A stretch of 64,000 nucleotides of DNA from positions 124,001-188,000 of the forward strand of contig QNQO01000652.1 of the NCBI GenBank assembly GCA_003290165.1, in the 5' to 3' direction. The notes under the pieces were generated by a model. That model was not told the DNA's origin. It searched no databases and saw only the letters and a program-made list of their open reading frames with translations. The DNA comes from Berberis thunbergii. Lineage: Eukaryota; Streptophyta; Magnoliopsida; Ranunculales; Berberidaceae. Below are positions 34,622-46,270 of the stretch, in pieces; position 1 is the stretch's first letter, and every line of letters begins with the position of its first letter. The translations under genes and the position numbers were made by a program.

Positions 34622-35634
34622 CTAACCCCTGAATAGGTACCCAGCAGCCTGTTCCTCATTGCCATTGAATAGTTTTAGTGCTTGAACTACTGCATCCCTC
34701 CCAAAACCAAGCTCGCAGAGTTTCGACACTTTCGCTTCGAAGTTGGATCTCTAGAACCATAAACATCATCAGCAATTTGAACAAACCTCTTTTTTTTCCC
34801 GAGAAAATACCAAACATAAAAGTTATGTAAATGTCAGAAAAAAAAGAAATAGAAAATAAACAAATGCCAGCAGTTTACCTGGGCTAATGGCATGGAACTT
34901 TGTCCAAATACAGTCAACATATGTCTTAATCCTTAAGCCTCTACATATAAAAAGAAAACAAGAAAGCCAGGTATGATGAATTTCCATCACTTACCAGAAG
35001 GCTGGGCTGCTCGAGCAGGCATGCTAACAGTTGCTTCTTTTGTTATAGAAGTTTCCTAAAAAGTCCAAGTGAAAATGCCAAGGTTAAAGTACAATTTAGA
35101 AAAATGGGGTCAAGGAGACTTTAAGCGCTGACCGGAAAAGTTAATTAGAGATGGAGGAATTTATAAACATCCAGTATAGCATAGAATAAAAACGGCATAA
35201 AGTTTCATGCATGCATATGAATAATTACATTTATGCAGAAACCATACATATAGACTAATCAGTTACAAAAATTCACTTACTGAAGCTGATATTGAGTCTT
35301 TCTTGAGATGCCTAATGTCCTTTTCTGTATGCAGGTTTTCAATCATTTAGAGAGAGTTAAAACAAACTACCAAAACAATATAACAAACGCAAATTAGAAC
35401 ATGAAGATCACAAGATTAACCTTGCAAAAAGGGAACTGAAACTTCTCCTCCACCAACTCTGAGGATGTTCTCTTTTAAATCTATACTACACTGAACATAG
35501 ACATTTAGTTAGATACCGAATATGCCAAGAAATAAAAGTTGTAATTTATCATGTTACTTACCTGATGTTTACAAAGCATATCGAGCCCGAAAAGAAACTC
35601 CATATTTAGCGAATCTAAAACCGTAAAGGAGCAG
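34622..35634 (-). pseudogene. Captured DDI1 homologue, C-terminal half (four or five exons)
   Basis: In order: exon at 35562-35634 (FTVLDSLNMEFLFGLDMLCK), exon at 35421-35490 (CSIDLKENILRVGGGEVSVP, FLQ), possible exon near 35280-35335, exon at 34995-35055 (ETSITKEATVSMPARAAQPS), final exon at 34622-34750 (SNFEAKVSKLCELGFGRDAV, VQALKLFNGNEEQAAGYLFR, G, stop). DDI1 is a ubiquitin shuttle with a retroviral-type protease domain (here the FLFGLDML-IDLKEN-LRVGG part) and a C-terminal UBA domain that ends EEQAAGFLFGG. The native stop is kept. The protease catalytic D-S/T-G exon is not captured. Confidence 0.85.
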
Positions 35635-35953
35635 TGGTAAAACACTTTTGCAATCTGGCATAAAGAATGTAAGATTACATTAGTAACCCAGTAAGAGTTC
35701 AGTTTATACTAACATGAACAATAAGCAAAGTGATAAGACAAAGTCTTATATTTTATACTTCAAAGATAAATGGTTAGAAACAGTATGTACCTATTCAGGG
35801 GTTAAAAACTATTATGTTTATTATGCTGCACCATACACCAGTTCGAGTACATTTAGAGAACACGCCCATGTGCTACATTGCACCTTAATAGGGTATGCCA
35901 TGTAGTTTACAATTCTTCAATAGTGTATGGATGATAGTTCATGTAAATGTTAC

Positions 35954-36140
35954 CTATAGGAGATTGTTCATAATTATGGTCCCATCGCCGACATTTGCCT
36001 GAACTATGTTCAAGAATGATGTACGGTTCAAACGGAGTAATTGACTCAATCTTTTGGTGCGGACAGTAAACAGCTGTGGCCTGTAACACAGTACTCCAAT
36101 CTCTTCACAAAGATCCCTAGTTTTTGCCTCTCCTACAACC
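35954..36140 (-). pseudogene. Captured exon of an AKT1-type Shaker K+ channel
   Basis: Between acceptor (TTTGCAG) and donor (GTAACA) the minus strand reads VVGEAKTRDLCEEIGVLCYR, PQLFTVRTKRLSQLLRLNRT and SFLNIVQANVGDGTIIMNNL. This is the end of the cyclic-nucleotide-binding domain of AKT1-type inward K+ channels and the linker to the ankyrin repeats. The last codon before the donor is TAG where CAG (Q) is expected. The exon is otherwise fully open over 62 codons, the best preserved of the captured pieces. Confidence 0.85.
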
Positions 36141-36219
36141 TGCAAACATCAACCTACACCATAAACACACCCACCGTGAAGGGGAAACAAAAAAGTAGAG
36201 AAAAAAGGGTTTGTCTCAC

Positions 36220-36422
36220 CTTATACTTGTGGTATCCGTCGCATGCCACATCTCCATTTATTTTGTCAGGCATGTAACCCGATCACATTAACTAAATTTT
36301 CAGTCAGCAATTTACGTAGTAAAACTTTACTCAGAAAGTAGAACAAAAACGGATTTACCAGCATGAGTGAAAGTGTCCCATATGCTGGGTGTTCTTCCAT
36401 CCTCTGCTACTGCTCCTTCATA
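36220..36422 (-). pseudogene. Captured GH1 beta-glucosidase segment (two exons)
   Basis: Exon at 36359-36422 reads [20 protein letters not shown] then AG (acceptor TTTCAG, donor GTAAAT); exon at 36220-36274 reads MPDKINGDVACDGYHKYK (donor GTGAGA). GH1 beta-glucosidases have QYEGAxxEDGRxPSIWDTFxHxGKxxDxSxGDVAxDxYHxYKxD near the N-terminus, with an intron in this position. Parent enzymes hydrolyse glycosides in cell wall, vacuole or plastid. No catalytic glutamate is within the captured part. Confidence 0.85.
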
Positions 36423-36429
36423 CTGAAAA

Positions 36430-38380
36430 TATACAACGAATTGTGATAATTCCAGGTTTGGTTATTGCGAGATGTGCTACTACAAATGATCGGAATATTG
36501 TTCAGAAGAGATTAGAGTCCAAAGCCAGACCTGATAAGAAAAGGTTCCCACGCCAAAAACAAAGTCTGCTGGAAAGTCATCTCTGCTAAATTTTAAAACT
36601 GTTTTCACCCAAAACCAATACTACTGATGAACATAGCAGGATAAATAGAGAATAACGACATGCCATTTTCCGAGCTTAGTTTATATTCTTTTTTTCTTCT
36701 TAGAGTTCTTTATATATGGAGACGCGCACACATACATGCATGTATCTTTGTAAGTAATTAATCTTTTCGTCTAATTCCATATAGATGAATATATATAAAT
36801 CAATCACTTTGACATAATAGGGAACATTCAAATTTGACATTCTTCAAAGATGAAATGTCTGTAAATTGTTGCAGACAATTGAGACCTACTTTTATTCAAC
36901 ACCATAAAATCCCAATAAGTGATAAAATGTTGCGAAGACTTCATTTTTCAAGGGTAGAAAAATGCCCAAAAAAAATTTATTCAATTACCATGGTCAAATA
37001 GAAAAGGGGAAAAAAAATTAATTGGCTTAAATGATTGTCACTTCAGAGAAGGCAAATACGCTTGCTTTCTTTGAAACATACAAGTGTTTTGGTTAGAGAA
37101 GGAAACACCACATTCAATCAATTTCGAATCAACAAACATAATATGTTATCACCTTGCGCTACTAGATTGCAGTAATATAACGCGCTCAATGGATACTTGA
37201 TAGATCCCATTAGGTCTTTCTCAGCAAAAAAAAACAATACCATGAAACTTAATCAAACCAAGAAATATGAACAAACAAACATAAACACCAGAGAATAATG
37301 GAGGTTTTAAACTTACAAGCATCCATTTATCTCATTCATGACATTGCTTGCGTTCTGGGACCAGAGGTCCACAAGTTCTGGAAAATTTAGCTTAAAATGT
37401 GCTCCCTCCCTTTGTCCCTAGACCACTTCGAAATGGTTGTCCAAAATATTATGCACGGAACAATTTGAAGATTCAAAACAACCAGCGAGTTCTCAGTGAC
37501 AAGAAAATGAACAAAGTTTAGAAATCAATAAACCTAAAATGGATCAAAGGTCAAAGACATCATCCACCAAGAATCCAAAAGAAGACTCATGATGCTTTCT
37601 ATACTTTGAATCAAACAAGTCATGTACAGGACAACTCAATACAATACATGGACAAGATCCTATCTTATAATAGTGAAAATTATTGTTCATCAAATAATAA
37701 CAAAGTTTACTCAAAATCTACAGATCTTTCTCAAAAACAAAAAAAAATCTTCAGTATAATTTCCAAAAGCTTAAAGACTACAAACTATTAGATCGATTTG
37801 AACAAAGAACTTGAATCTGAATCAAGAAAAGCGATTTCATTGAAATCATCTAGAATTTTTCACAGAATCAATTCAAGAGTTCCACAAGAACTCATCAGAG
37901 GTAAGATTATAAGTAAAGTAGTACATAAACAACATCATCTAGAAAAATGAAAAAATAATAAATAATAAATGATGCTGAGTTGGGTTGGGTTTCTTTCTAA
38001 GAATTTTAGAATCAAAACCTGATTGCTTCATATGTTTCTTTGTGGGGAAGATGACCAGACCCGAACTCGAACCTCGTTTCATCACTTCTTGAGCTTTTTC
38101 CATTACAAGGGCTCACAAATGATCAAACAAAACCTTTTGAAATTGAAGGAAACCTCAATTGATCTCTCCTCTGCGCCAAACCTGGATCTCTCCTCTGCTC
38201 CTCGATCTTTCCTCTGCAATAAGTCGAAAATCTTTCTCCCAATGACCGCCCAAACTCTTTTCTATTCCCCAATTTTTTTGCCAAAGCGGGAAACCTGTTT
38301 TCGCCAAAGTGGGAAACCTGTTTTCGCCAGAGCGCGAAAGTCCTCCCTCCACACATGCGGCCCACGTGCAAAACTCTCTT
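36430..38380. other. Right interior of CACTA-1
   Basis: Mostly AT-rich without assigned exons. At 37310-37400 the minus strand reads KLNFPELVDLWSQNASNVMN followed by EINGCL, open and exon-like but not recognised. At 38275-38345 a GC-rich ~24-bp repeat (GGGAAACCTGTTTTCGCCA) occurs nearly three times just inside the right sub-terminal array. Confidence 0.4.
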
Positions 38381-38383
38381 ATT

Positions 38384-38757
38384 TAGCAACGGTTTTTTGG
38401 CCGTTGCCCCTTATAGCCATGGTTTTGAGCCGTTGCTCATTATAGCCACGGTTTTGAGCCGTGGCCTTTTGTTTTTAGCCACGGTTTTAGGCCGTTGGTC
38501 ATTATAGCCATGGTTTTTAGCCGTGGCAAAGACACCAACGGTTTTGAGCTGTGGCCATTGTTTTAGCCACGATTTTAAGTCGCTGGTAATTATAGCCATG
38601 GTTTTTTTGCCATGGCAAATAAACCAACGGTTTTCAGCCATGGCCAATTTTTTTTGCCACGGTTTTAGGCCGTTGGTCATTATAGCCACGGTTTTCGGCC
38701 GTGGCAACTTAACCAACGGTTTAGAACCGTGGCCATCTCGGCGTGGCTAAACTGGCC
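38384..38757. repeat. Right sub-terminal repeats of CACTA-1
   Basis: About a dozen copies of TAGCCACGGTTTT(A/G)AGCCGTGGC and variants (ACCAACGGTTTTCAGCC), inverted relative to the left array. Confidence 0.85.
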
Positions 38758-38806
38758 TTTTGGTGTAGTGTAATGGAGTTTTAGGTAGTTTTCAATAATG
38801 GGAAGC

Positions 38807-38972
38807 TGAAAAGAACGATCTTTCATTGATGTCAATCTCATAGGTAATACATTTGTATATATACAATGGTTGTAGAGTTTTGTTACAACTACTTGATAAC
38901 TACATATCTGATTTGGTATACAACTCATAGTTCACAACAACTAGAGTTCAATTTCGATATGGTCTCCTAACA
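38807..38972 (-). repeat. 3' LTR of the copia element
   Basis: TGAAAAGAACGATC ... GGTCTCCTAACA in plus orientation; nearly identical to 43403-43568. Confidence 0.92.
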
Positions 38973-41900
38973 CCCTCCCGCAAGCTGAACGGGTTGAGCA
39001 ACCACGGAAAGCTTGGATCGCAAATGAGTGAATCGTAGGGAGGCAAGCCCCTTGGTAAAGATGTCAGCAACTTGGTCAACACTATTGAGAAACAACACAT
39101 GAAGTTGACCTCGAAGAACTTGTTCATGAACAAAATGATAGTCCACATCAATATGGCGAGTGCGTGCATGAAACACAGGATTTGAAGCGAGATAAATGGC
39201 AGAGATGTTGTCACAAAATAAAATGGGGGACGCCGAGCTAGCAAACCCAAATCTTTGAGAATATAATGAATCCATGCGAGCTCCGTAACTGTGGTGGCCA
39301 ATGCTCGATACTCAGATTCAGTGCTTGAGCGAGAGACAGTGGGTTGTTTCTTTGAGGTCCAAGATATTAAATTTGTCCCCAGGAAAATAGAAGAACCAGA
39401 CGTTGAACGTCTATCATCAAAAAATCCTGCCCAGTCAGCATCACTGTATGCTCTAAGAGTAAAGTCCAGAGATGGGCGAATTTGAACACCAAAAGCTAGG
39501 GATCCTTTCAAGTATCGAAGAATATGTTTTACCAATTAACGATGCACATTTGTTGGTTGGTGCATATATTGACATGCTTGATTAACGACATAAGAGATGT
39601 CTGGCCGTGTCATTGTAGCATATTGAAGAGCACCAACAATAACCGATAAAATGAGGTGTCCATAAGGGGATCACCGTCATTAATTGACAGTTTCGAACCT
39701 GGAGGAACATGACTACTAATGGGCTTGGCATCAAGCATATTGGCACGCTTTAAAAATATCTAGAATATAACGAGTTTGTGTGAGTAACAAAGTGCTATTA
39801 GTCCGAGTCACTTCGATTCCAAGAAAAAAATGTAAGTCACCAAGGTCCTTCATTGCAAATTGAGATTGAAGCGAATGAACCATCGAGTTAATCAATGAAG
39901 AGGAAGATCCGGTTAAAATAAAGTCATCAACATATAATAATAATACCAAGATCTCGCAAGCATCATGATGAATGAACATGGAAGAGTCAGACCGACTACA
40001 CAAAAAACCCAATCCAATAAGAAAAGAACTGAATCTTATAAACCAAGCTCTAGGGGCTTGCTTGAGACCATAAAATAGCCCAATTTAATTTGCAAACAAA
40101 GTTCAGTCGTGAGGGATCCTTGAAGCCTGGTGGTTGTCGCATATATAGATATTTGTCAAGAAACCCATGTAAAAATGTGTTTTTGACATCTAATTGGCGA
40201 ATTTGCCATGATAAACTATGAGCAATAGACAACACAACCCAAATGGTGCATGGTTTCACAATTGCGGTAAACGTTTCATCAAAATCGACTCTGTATGATT
40301 GAGAACACCCTTGAGCCACCAAACGGGCTTTGTATTGTTCAATTGAACCATCAACATGGCGCTTTAATTTTTAAACCCATTTGCAACCAACTACTTTAGA
40401 AGTAGGTGAAGGCGATACTAGAGTCCATGTATTATTCAATATCAAAGCCATGTACTCATCCATCATAGCAGCCATCCAATCAGGATGAGTAGATGCCTCC
40501 TGAAATGAATAAGGTTCGATCTGAGCCAATTGAGCTTGAAAACATTTGGGCAGTGGGTGCTTGACACCTAGATAGACTTTAGGTTTCAGCCAGCCAGTCT
40601 TTGATTGTGTAATCATATGATGGGTGGGTTGAGGTGATGATGGTGGTATTGAATGTGATGTTGTAGGTTCATCAGATGATGGTAAATTGGAGGTTGGTTG
40701 TTGAATATGATCATTAGGAGAAGAATTTGGGATTGAGGATGTTTCTGATATAGGAAAGGATGGATCACCCGAGAGATGTGGCACCACCACTACATCTCCA
40801 AATTGGGTAGTGTCAGTAACGTGGTGGGAGTTTGGAGCTGATGTATTAATTGATAAGGATGGCATATGTGCTGGATTAGAAGGCTTGGTTGGTAAAGAAA
40901 ACACAGAAGGTGAACTAATAGATCCATATGAAGAGATGATATCATCTCGATTGCGTACTCCCGCCAATGGAAATTTTTGCTCATAAAAAATAACGTGACG
41001 AGATGTATACACACGCCCAGTTTTGTAATCAAGACATAAGTAGCATTTAAAATTTGGTGGATAACCAATAAAAATACACTCCAATGTTCGTGAATCCAAC
41101 TTGTCTTTTGCATAAGCACCCAAAAATGGATAACAAGCACAACCAAAGACTCGCAAGGCACTATAGTCCGGACCTCTGGAAAATAAAACTTGATAAGGCG
41201 ATCTTTTGTTAAGTGTTATGAATGGAAGAGAATTGATCAAGAAAGTAGCAGTCCGAAATGCATCAAACCAAAATGGTTTAGAAAGCCCTGCTTGAAACAA
41301 AAGTGTTAACCTTGTTTCCTTGATATGACGAATCTTTTTCTCAACTCTTCCATTTTGTTGTTGAGTATGAGGACACAAAATACGTTGAAATATTCCATGA
41401 GTGCACAAAAATGAAGAGAATGGTCCACCTGTAAATTATGTCCCACCATCACACTGAAAGCTTTTGATTTTAAAACCAAACAAATTTTCCACCAATGACT
41501 TGAAATTAATAAAACAAGCAAGTGCCTCACACTTTCAAACTAAAGGAAATATCCAACTAAATCTTGAATAATCATCAATTAGCAATAGATAATATCGATA
41601 ACCACTTCTACTAATAATAGGAGATGGACCCCATAAATCAGCATGAACTAGTTCAAGAGGGGACGAATAAAAAGAACTTGAATCAACAAACGGAAGCCTA
41701 TGAGCTTTCCCAGCAAGACAATCTGAACATAATTTATTAAAACTCTTATTGCCTGAATATCTCAGGACTTTATTCTTTTGCAAAAATGATAAAATCTTGG
41801 GATTAGGATGCCCCAATCTTCGGTGCCAATTCTCCATTGAAGTACGTTCACCATAGCAAGCCCTTGCCAATAAACATGAAACAGAATGTGGAGAAATGGG

Positions 41901-42256
41901 AAAAGGCCACCATTACTCGGTCCGCTTAGAAGCACCTTCGTTGTCATTAAATCCTTGATAAGAAAACATGAAGGTGTGAATTCAATAATACATTTGTTGT
42001 TCTTAACAGACTTTTCCACTGATATAAGATTTTTAGCAATGGCAGGCACATGAAGGACATTCCATAAATGAAATTGTGTAGATGGAGTAGAAATAGAAAT
42101 GTTACCAGAGTCATGAACCGGAAGTCCAATGCCATTTCCAATAATAATTTGATCAGCCCCACGATAACCAGATTTATTTGATATATGAAAAGCATCTGCA
42201 GTAAGATGGTCTGCGGCTCCCGTGTCAAGATACCAGTTTGGATCCGAAAGAGACAT
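38973..42256 (-). pseudogene. Copia pol (protease, integrase, RT, RNase H), frame-broken
   Basis: In order on the minus strand: protease (WYLDTGAADHLTADAFHIS, 41762-42256), GAG-pre-integrase HHCC region (NWHRRLGHPNPKILSFLQKN, LCSDCLAGKAHRLPF, 41535-41870), integrase core (ADLWGPSPIISRSGYRYYLL, then VEKKIRHIKETRLTLLFQAG in the 345-codon frame 40371-41408), reverse transcriptase start (GCKWV; VDFDETFTAIVKPCTIWVVL, QLDVKNTFLHGFLDKYLYMR), catalytic box (LLLYVDDFILTG, 39731-40012) and RNase H (SRSSTESEYRALATTVTELA, then HIDVDYHFVHEQVLRGQLHV in another phase, 38967-39535). YVDD is intact. Interruptions near 39240, 39700, 40040, 40370, 41410 and 41530 make it non-functional. Confidence 0.9.
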
Positions 42257-42289
42257 ATTTGCAAATGATATAGGAATATTATCAGCTTG

Positions 42290-43258
42290 GTAATCAGGAT
42301 CATAACGGTTAAAGCACTTTCCTGCCTTGTGACCTGGTTTCTCACATATTTGGCGAAAAACATAGTTAGATCGATCATGATGAGAAAAACAGTTAGATGC
42401 ACCTCTTTTGTCATTATAATATCCTTGACCCCGTCCACATTCTTGAATGTTACGGTCTGTACCCTAATGAGATGAACGACTAGTGCCTCGATAGATCGGA
42501 CGGCCTATGCCCCGAGCATCACATTTTTTGTATAGAAGGCAACAGGCTCATTGGGTTGTTTCTTCTTTAGAAAATCCAGTAAACAATCTTGACTGATTAA
42601 CATTTCAGTCAAAAGAACAGAAATCAGGAAATTCACCAAAACAAGTTGTCATCGAGGTGACGAAACTCTCATACTCAGCAGAGAGGCCATTAAGAGTATA
42701 CAAAACTAGATCATTGTCCTTGATTGGCTCACTAGCAGCAACTAAAGCATCACTGATACTTTTAACTTTATCAAGATATTCTACCATTGAAGTTGTTCCC
42801 TTATCAAGGGAATGGAGTTGTTGCTTTAGTAGTAAAAGCCTTGATTCAGAACGAGAGGAGTACAATCGTTCGAGAGCATCCCATTCTTCCTTTGATGTGT
42901 TAACACCAATAACTTGTGCAAGGACAGATTTTGTCAAGGTGCCATTGATCCAACTCAACACGAGTTGATCAGTACGTCGCCATAAGAGATAGGTAGGATT
43001 CATCTCAGGTAAACCATTTTCAGTATTCTGTGACAAAAATTCATGTGGAACAGGATAGGAGCCATCAACAAACTTAAACAAATCTTGGCTTTGCAAAGCC
43101 GATATCATTTGTTGTTTCCACATAAGGTAATTCCTACGGTCTCGATCTAACTTATTCGTCACTAGATTGGCAAGGGTGTTAAACGAGATAACCGTAGCAT
43201 TAGCATTGGTTGGAGATGATGGATTCATAGAAACTGAAGATGAAGATGTAGGATTCAT
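42290..43258 (-). pseudogene. Copia gag
   Basis: From MNPTSSSSVSMNPSSPTNAN the frame is open for about 218 codons to 42605, with a gag core pattern (RRNYLMWKQQMISALQSQDL, TSKEEWDALERLYSSRSESR, VEYLDKVKSISDALVAASEP). The zinc knuckle follows in another phase at about 42297-42350 and reads R-Q-I-C-E-K-P-G-H-K-A-G-K-C, i.e. the first cysteine of C-x2-C-x4-H-x4-C is replaced by arginine. I chose the ATG at 43258 because it starts the Ser/Asn-rich copia N-terminus; an upstream in-frame ATG at 43276 is possible. Confidence 0.85.
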
Positions 43259-43389
43259 GATGGCCACCAAATACACACAAAAAAATCGAGATGAAGACTA
43301 CTCAAGTAGAAAGTCCAAAGAATTCAAGAAAGGGAAAAGACTACTAAAAAAAAGAGTCCACACAAATTAGATCTCCAAGAACATATTAT

Positions 43390-43402
43390 GGCTCTGATAC
43401 CA
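43390..43402 (-). other. Primer-binding site of the copia element
   Basis: Minus strand TGGTATCAGAGCC directly abuts the 5' LTR; this is the canonical site complementary to the 3' end of plant initiator Met-tRNA. Confidence 0.92.
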
Positions 43403-43568
43403 TGAAAATGAACGATCTTTCATTGATGTCAATCTCATAGGTAATACATTTGTATATATATAATGGTTGTAGAGTTTGTTACAACTACTTGATAACTACA
43501 TATCTGATTTGGTATACAACTCATAGTTCACAACAACTAGAGTTCAATTTTGATATGGTCTCCTAACA
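43403..43568 (-). repeat. 5' LTR of the copia element
   Basis: TGAAAATGAACGATC ... GGTCTCCTAACA; partner of 38807-38972. TATATATAA inside may serve as the TATA box (minus strand). Confidence 0.92.
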
Positions 43569-43573
43569 GAAGC

Positions 43574-44770
43574 TACATTAAATCAATTATGACACTTTTA
43601 GTCAAACCCATAATAGACGCTAATAATCAGGGTCACAATTGAACCCAATAGCTACTTCAGTTGCCAGTTACCAACTTATAGACATTGATGTATGTAAGAT
43701 GTATATTCATTACATAGAAGTGATATTTATTTTCAATAATTTAACTTTTATCTAAATAAATATGTACATAATAGACAATAAAAAAGAAAACATTAATATA
43801 GTGAATGCACCAACCATCCTAAAAAACAGTTTTGTTTCAATTAATAATCATGCTTCTATTGAAAAGACTGCGATCTACTTATTATAAGGATTATATTTAT
43901 ATGTAATTCTCACTACTATTGCATCAAACAAAAGATGTGTCTACAGGTCAAATTTGTCTTAATATGTCTTTGGCAGCTGCTAATCTTTTGCGTCACATGT
44001 TGCCACAGGCTGTTAGACAAAAACTATAAGTCGTCGCTACATGGTCATTTGTTGCGACAATGGTGGCCGCCTTAAAAAGGATATTGTTCGGAAAAAATAC
44101 TAAATATAATATCTTAAGCGGCAAATTTTTGCCACCGTAAAAACATACATACATATTCAATGTCACCACAAAATCCTACATTGACATTAAAAAATATAAA
44201 ACCTTTTAGCAACAATAATATTGTTATTACTAAATACTCATTACTAAAATATTCAAATATAACAAAGCCCGTTATTTGTTGCTAATGACCGAGTTTTTGT
44301 TTGTTTGTTTTGTAACCCATATGATCAACCATTCGAGGTTGAGAATATATGTCATCAGAGAATGCCCTCCCGTTAGGAAAACTAAGTCATAATGTGAGGT
44401 ATGTCTAAGTGTTAAAGTAGCAGGAGTTTTGAGTTTCCAAAAGGGAAAAACTAAACCATGTGCAGGACATACCCCATAGGCATAGTGGGTTGTTCTTGAG
44501 GGGCAAGGGAAGAGTCATAAAGCATAGGTCATCTTTTGATGCGCATGTTTTTGTTTGTTGGTTTTGTAACTCATATAATCAGTTGTTCGAGGTTGAAAAC
44601 GTATCTCCTAGGTGACACTCCATCTGAAACACATGTGTACTTGAAGTAGTTGTTGATACATGTATGAGGGTGAGTGCGGATGAGACACATTCGGTACACG
44701 ATAGGTGTGATAGGGTGTGACATGAAAGTAAATTTACTTGTTTAGCTTCTAGCGTTTATTGTTGAAAATT
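43574..44770. other. Host or decayed-transposon DNA between copia and CACTA-2
   Basis: No genes. 43975-44290 contains wording like old CACTA sub-terminal DNA (GTTGCGACAATGG, GCGGCAAATTTTTGCC, TTTGTTGCTAATGACC). A ~65-bp direct repeat (TTTTTGTTTG-TTGGTTTTGTAAC then ATATAATCA-TTCGAGGTTGA) is present at about 44293-44345 and 44547-44605. Confidence 0.45.
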
Positions 44771-44774
44771 CGGA

Positions 44775-45155
44775 CTATGAATTGCATGGAGGTAGATCAA
44801 TTAATCATATTTGCAAGTGAGGGTTTACCTCGAGATACGTGTTAAACGTTATTTTTTCGATGTTTGGATATACATTCTTGATTTTGATAAATGCCTTATG
44901 CATTGAGGCAAATCAATTAACTTAATTTTGCGGATGATGGTTTAACTCAAGAAATGTGTTTAGCGTTGATCAGTTGGTATTTACTTTAGATGTTTGAATT
45001 TACATTCTAATTTGGTATTTATTTGCATATGGTGTCCAGCGTTGACCAGTTGGTATTTATTTTAGTTGGTAAATAACTTATGCGGTGAGGTAGATCGGTT
45101 AACTTTATTTGTAGACGATGGTCAACCTTAGTACACATGTCGACATTGATATGTA
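44775..45155. repeat. Three diverged ~75-bp repeats
   Basis: The pattern TGCAT(G/T)GAGG(T/C)A(G/A)ATCAATTAA...TTTGC(A/G)...GGTTTA(A/C)CTC...GTGTT(T/A)A(A/G)CGTT occurs at about 44780-44855, 44896-44968 and 45068-45150 with decreasing similarity; GTTGA(T/C)CAGTTGGTATTTA also recurs at 44968 and 45035. Confidence 0.65.
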
Positions 45156-45514
45156 TATTTCTACCTATGTGATTTTCTTAACTTGTTTATAGGCATTCCA
45201 CTACACCATAAGTGCCCATTAATAACATTTGAATATTGTGTTTTTTTAAATTGTGCTATGAAAATCCAAGTTTCAATAGCTTTACAATATTGAAATGTTG
45301 TAGAAATCAAATCGCTGGATTTCACTAGAAATCATACCACTGTAAAAAGGAAAGCGGGAAATAAAAAAAAACTCAAACCGCTCGATTTCACTCAAATTTT
45401 TTGAAAACCCCTCCTCTTTGTCTAACCAAAAGGCACCTACTCCATTTTCTTTCAATAAAGAACACGAGTGAGATCCATGGAGAGAGCAAGATCTTGAGCA
45501 TTTTGTTAATGAAC

Positions 45515-45806
45515 AACATCAAATCCAAGTTCGTGTCTCCTCATTCTCGCCATTTTTCGCTATTAGACATGTCCCCATTCTCATCTTCCTCCTCTAGGGT
45601 TTTCGAATCCTCCACTCTCTGTCGATGCCTCAGCAGGGGCAGCAATAGCAACAACTCGTCTCCTCATCCCGAAGATGAATTCAACAAGGATTGCTCCGGA
45701 GACGCTATTGCAGAAGCGGTGCTCAGAGGAGGTTCGAGAGATCTGATTGCAGCGATTTGAGTCATCAAGAGCACCATGAATTGCTCACTTTGCAGGAGAA
45801 GGCCAA
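45515..45806 (+). pseudogene. Unassigned Ser-rich coding-like segment in CACTA-2
   Basis: A plus-strand frame of up to 119 codons (45401-45760) reads MSPFSSSSSRVFESSTLCRC, LSRGSNSNNSSPHPEDEFNK and AIAEAVLRGGSRDLIAAI. Richer in GC than its surroundings and gene-like, but I do not recognise a family. It is cut by the solo LTR at 45812. Confidence 0.35.
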
Positions 45807-45811
45807 GAAAC

Positions 45812-46265
45812 TGTCACGACCAACAACTGAAATCACTCATGGTAATCAAGATTCAGCAATTTGGGAATTCAAAACAATATTTAGTTCACAGGACAGAGAG
45901 GCTGAAATTGGTTAAAAGGGGCTAACCGTTGCAAGAAGGACATTTAGGACATTTACTATGAAAAAGTGGCGAAGTGGTTGTTAAGTTGTAAGAAAAGAGG
46001 AATTCATTGTACACGTGTCAACATCTTAGGGAATGAGGAAATTGAGATGTACATTACCTCCAATATATATGGAGAAGATGTTTTGTAATAAAAGCTCTCG
46101 GAAATGATAATCAAAATTCTGCTCCTTCTACCTCTGGCTCTCCTGGAGAGATTCTTCTTGTCATAATTTTCTCTTCCAGTTCATTGATAGTTTTAGTTCT
46201 TCAGAACTTAGATCAGACTCTTAGATCAGTTGTTGTTCAACCAAAATTATCACAAGGTTGTGACA
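45812..46265. mobile_element. Solo LTR (454 bp) inside CACTA-2
   Basis: TGTCACGACC ... GGTTGTGACA with the 5-bp duplication GAAAC on both sides (45807-45811 and 46266-46270). Contains a TATA-like stretch (ATATATATGGAGAAG, 46062) and AATAAA (46087), as expected of an LTR read on the plus strand. No internal region remains. Confidence 0.85.
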
Positions 46266-46270
46266 GAAAC

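Larger units (their letters stand above)
38807..43568 (-). mobile_element. Ty1/copia LTR retrotransposon, young (4.8 kb)
   Basis: Two 166-bp LTRs (38807-38972 and 43403-43568) differ at only about two substitutions and two single-base indels. Target duplication GAAGC at 38802-38806 and 43569-43573. PBS complementary to initiator Met-tRNA adjoins the right LTR; a purine tract (minus strand GCGGGAGGG) adjoins the left. Gag, protease, integrase, reverse transcriptase and RNase H are in copia order on the minus strand. Frameshifts and stops split the polyprotein into at least six frames, so the copy is defective despite recent insertion. It lies 33 bp beyond the end of CACTA-1. Confidence 0.92.
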
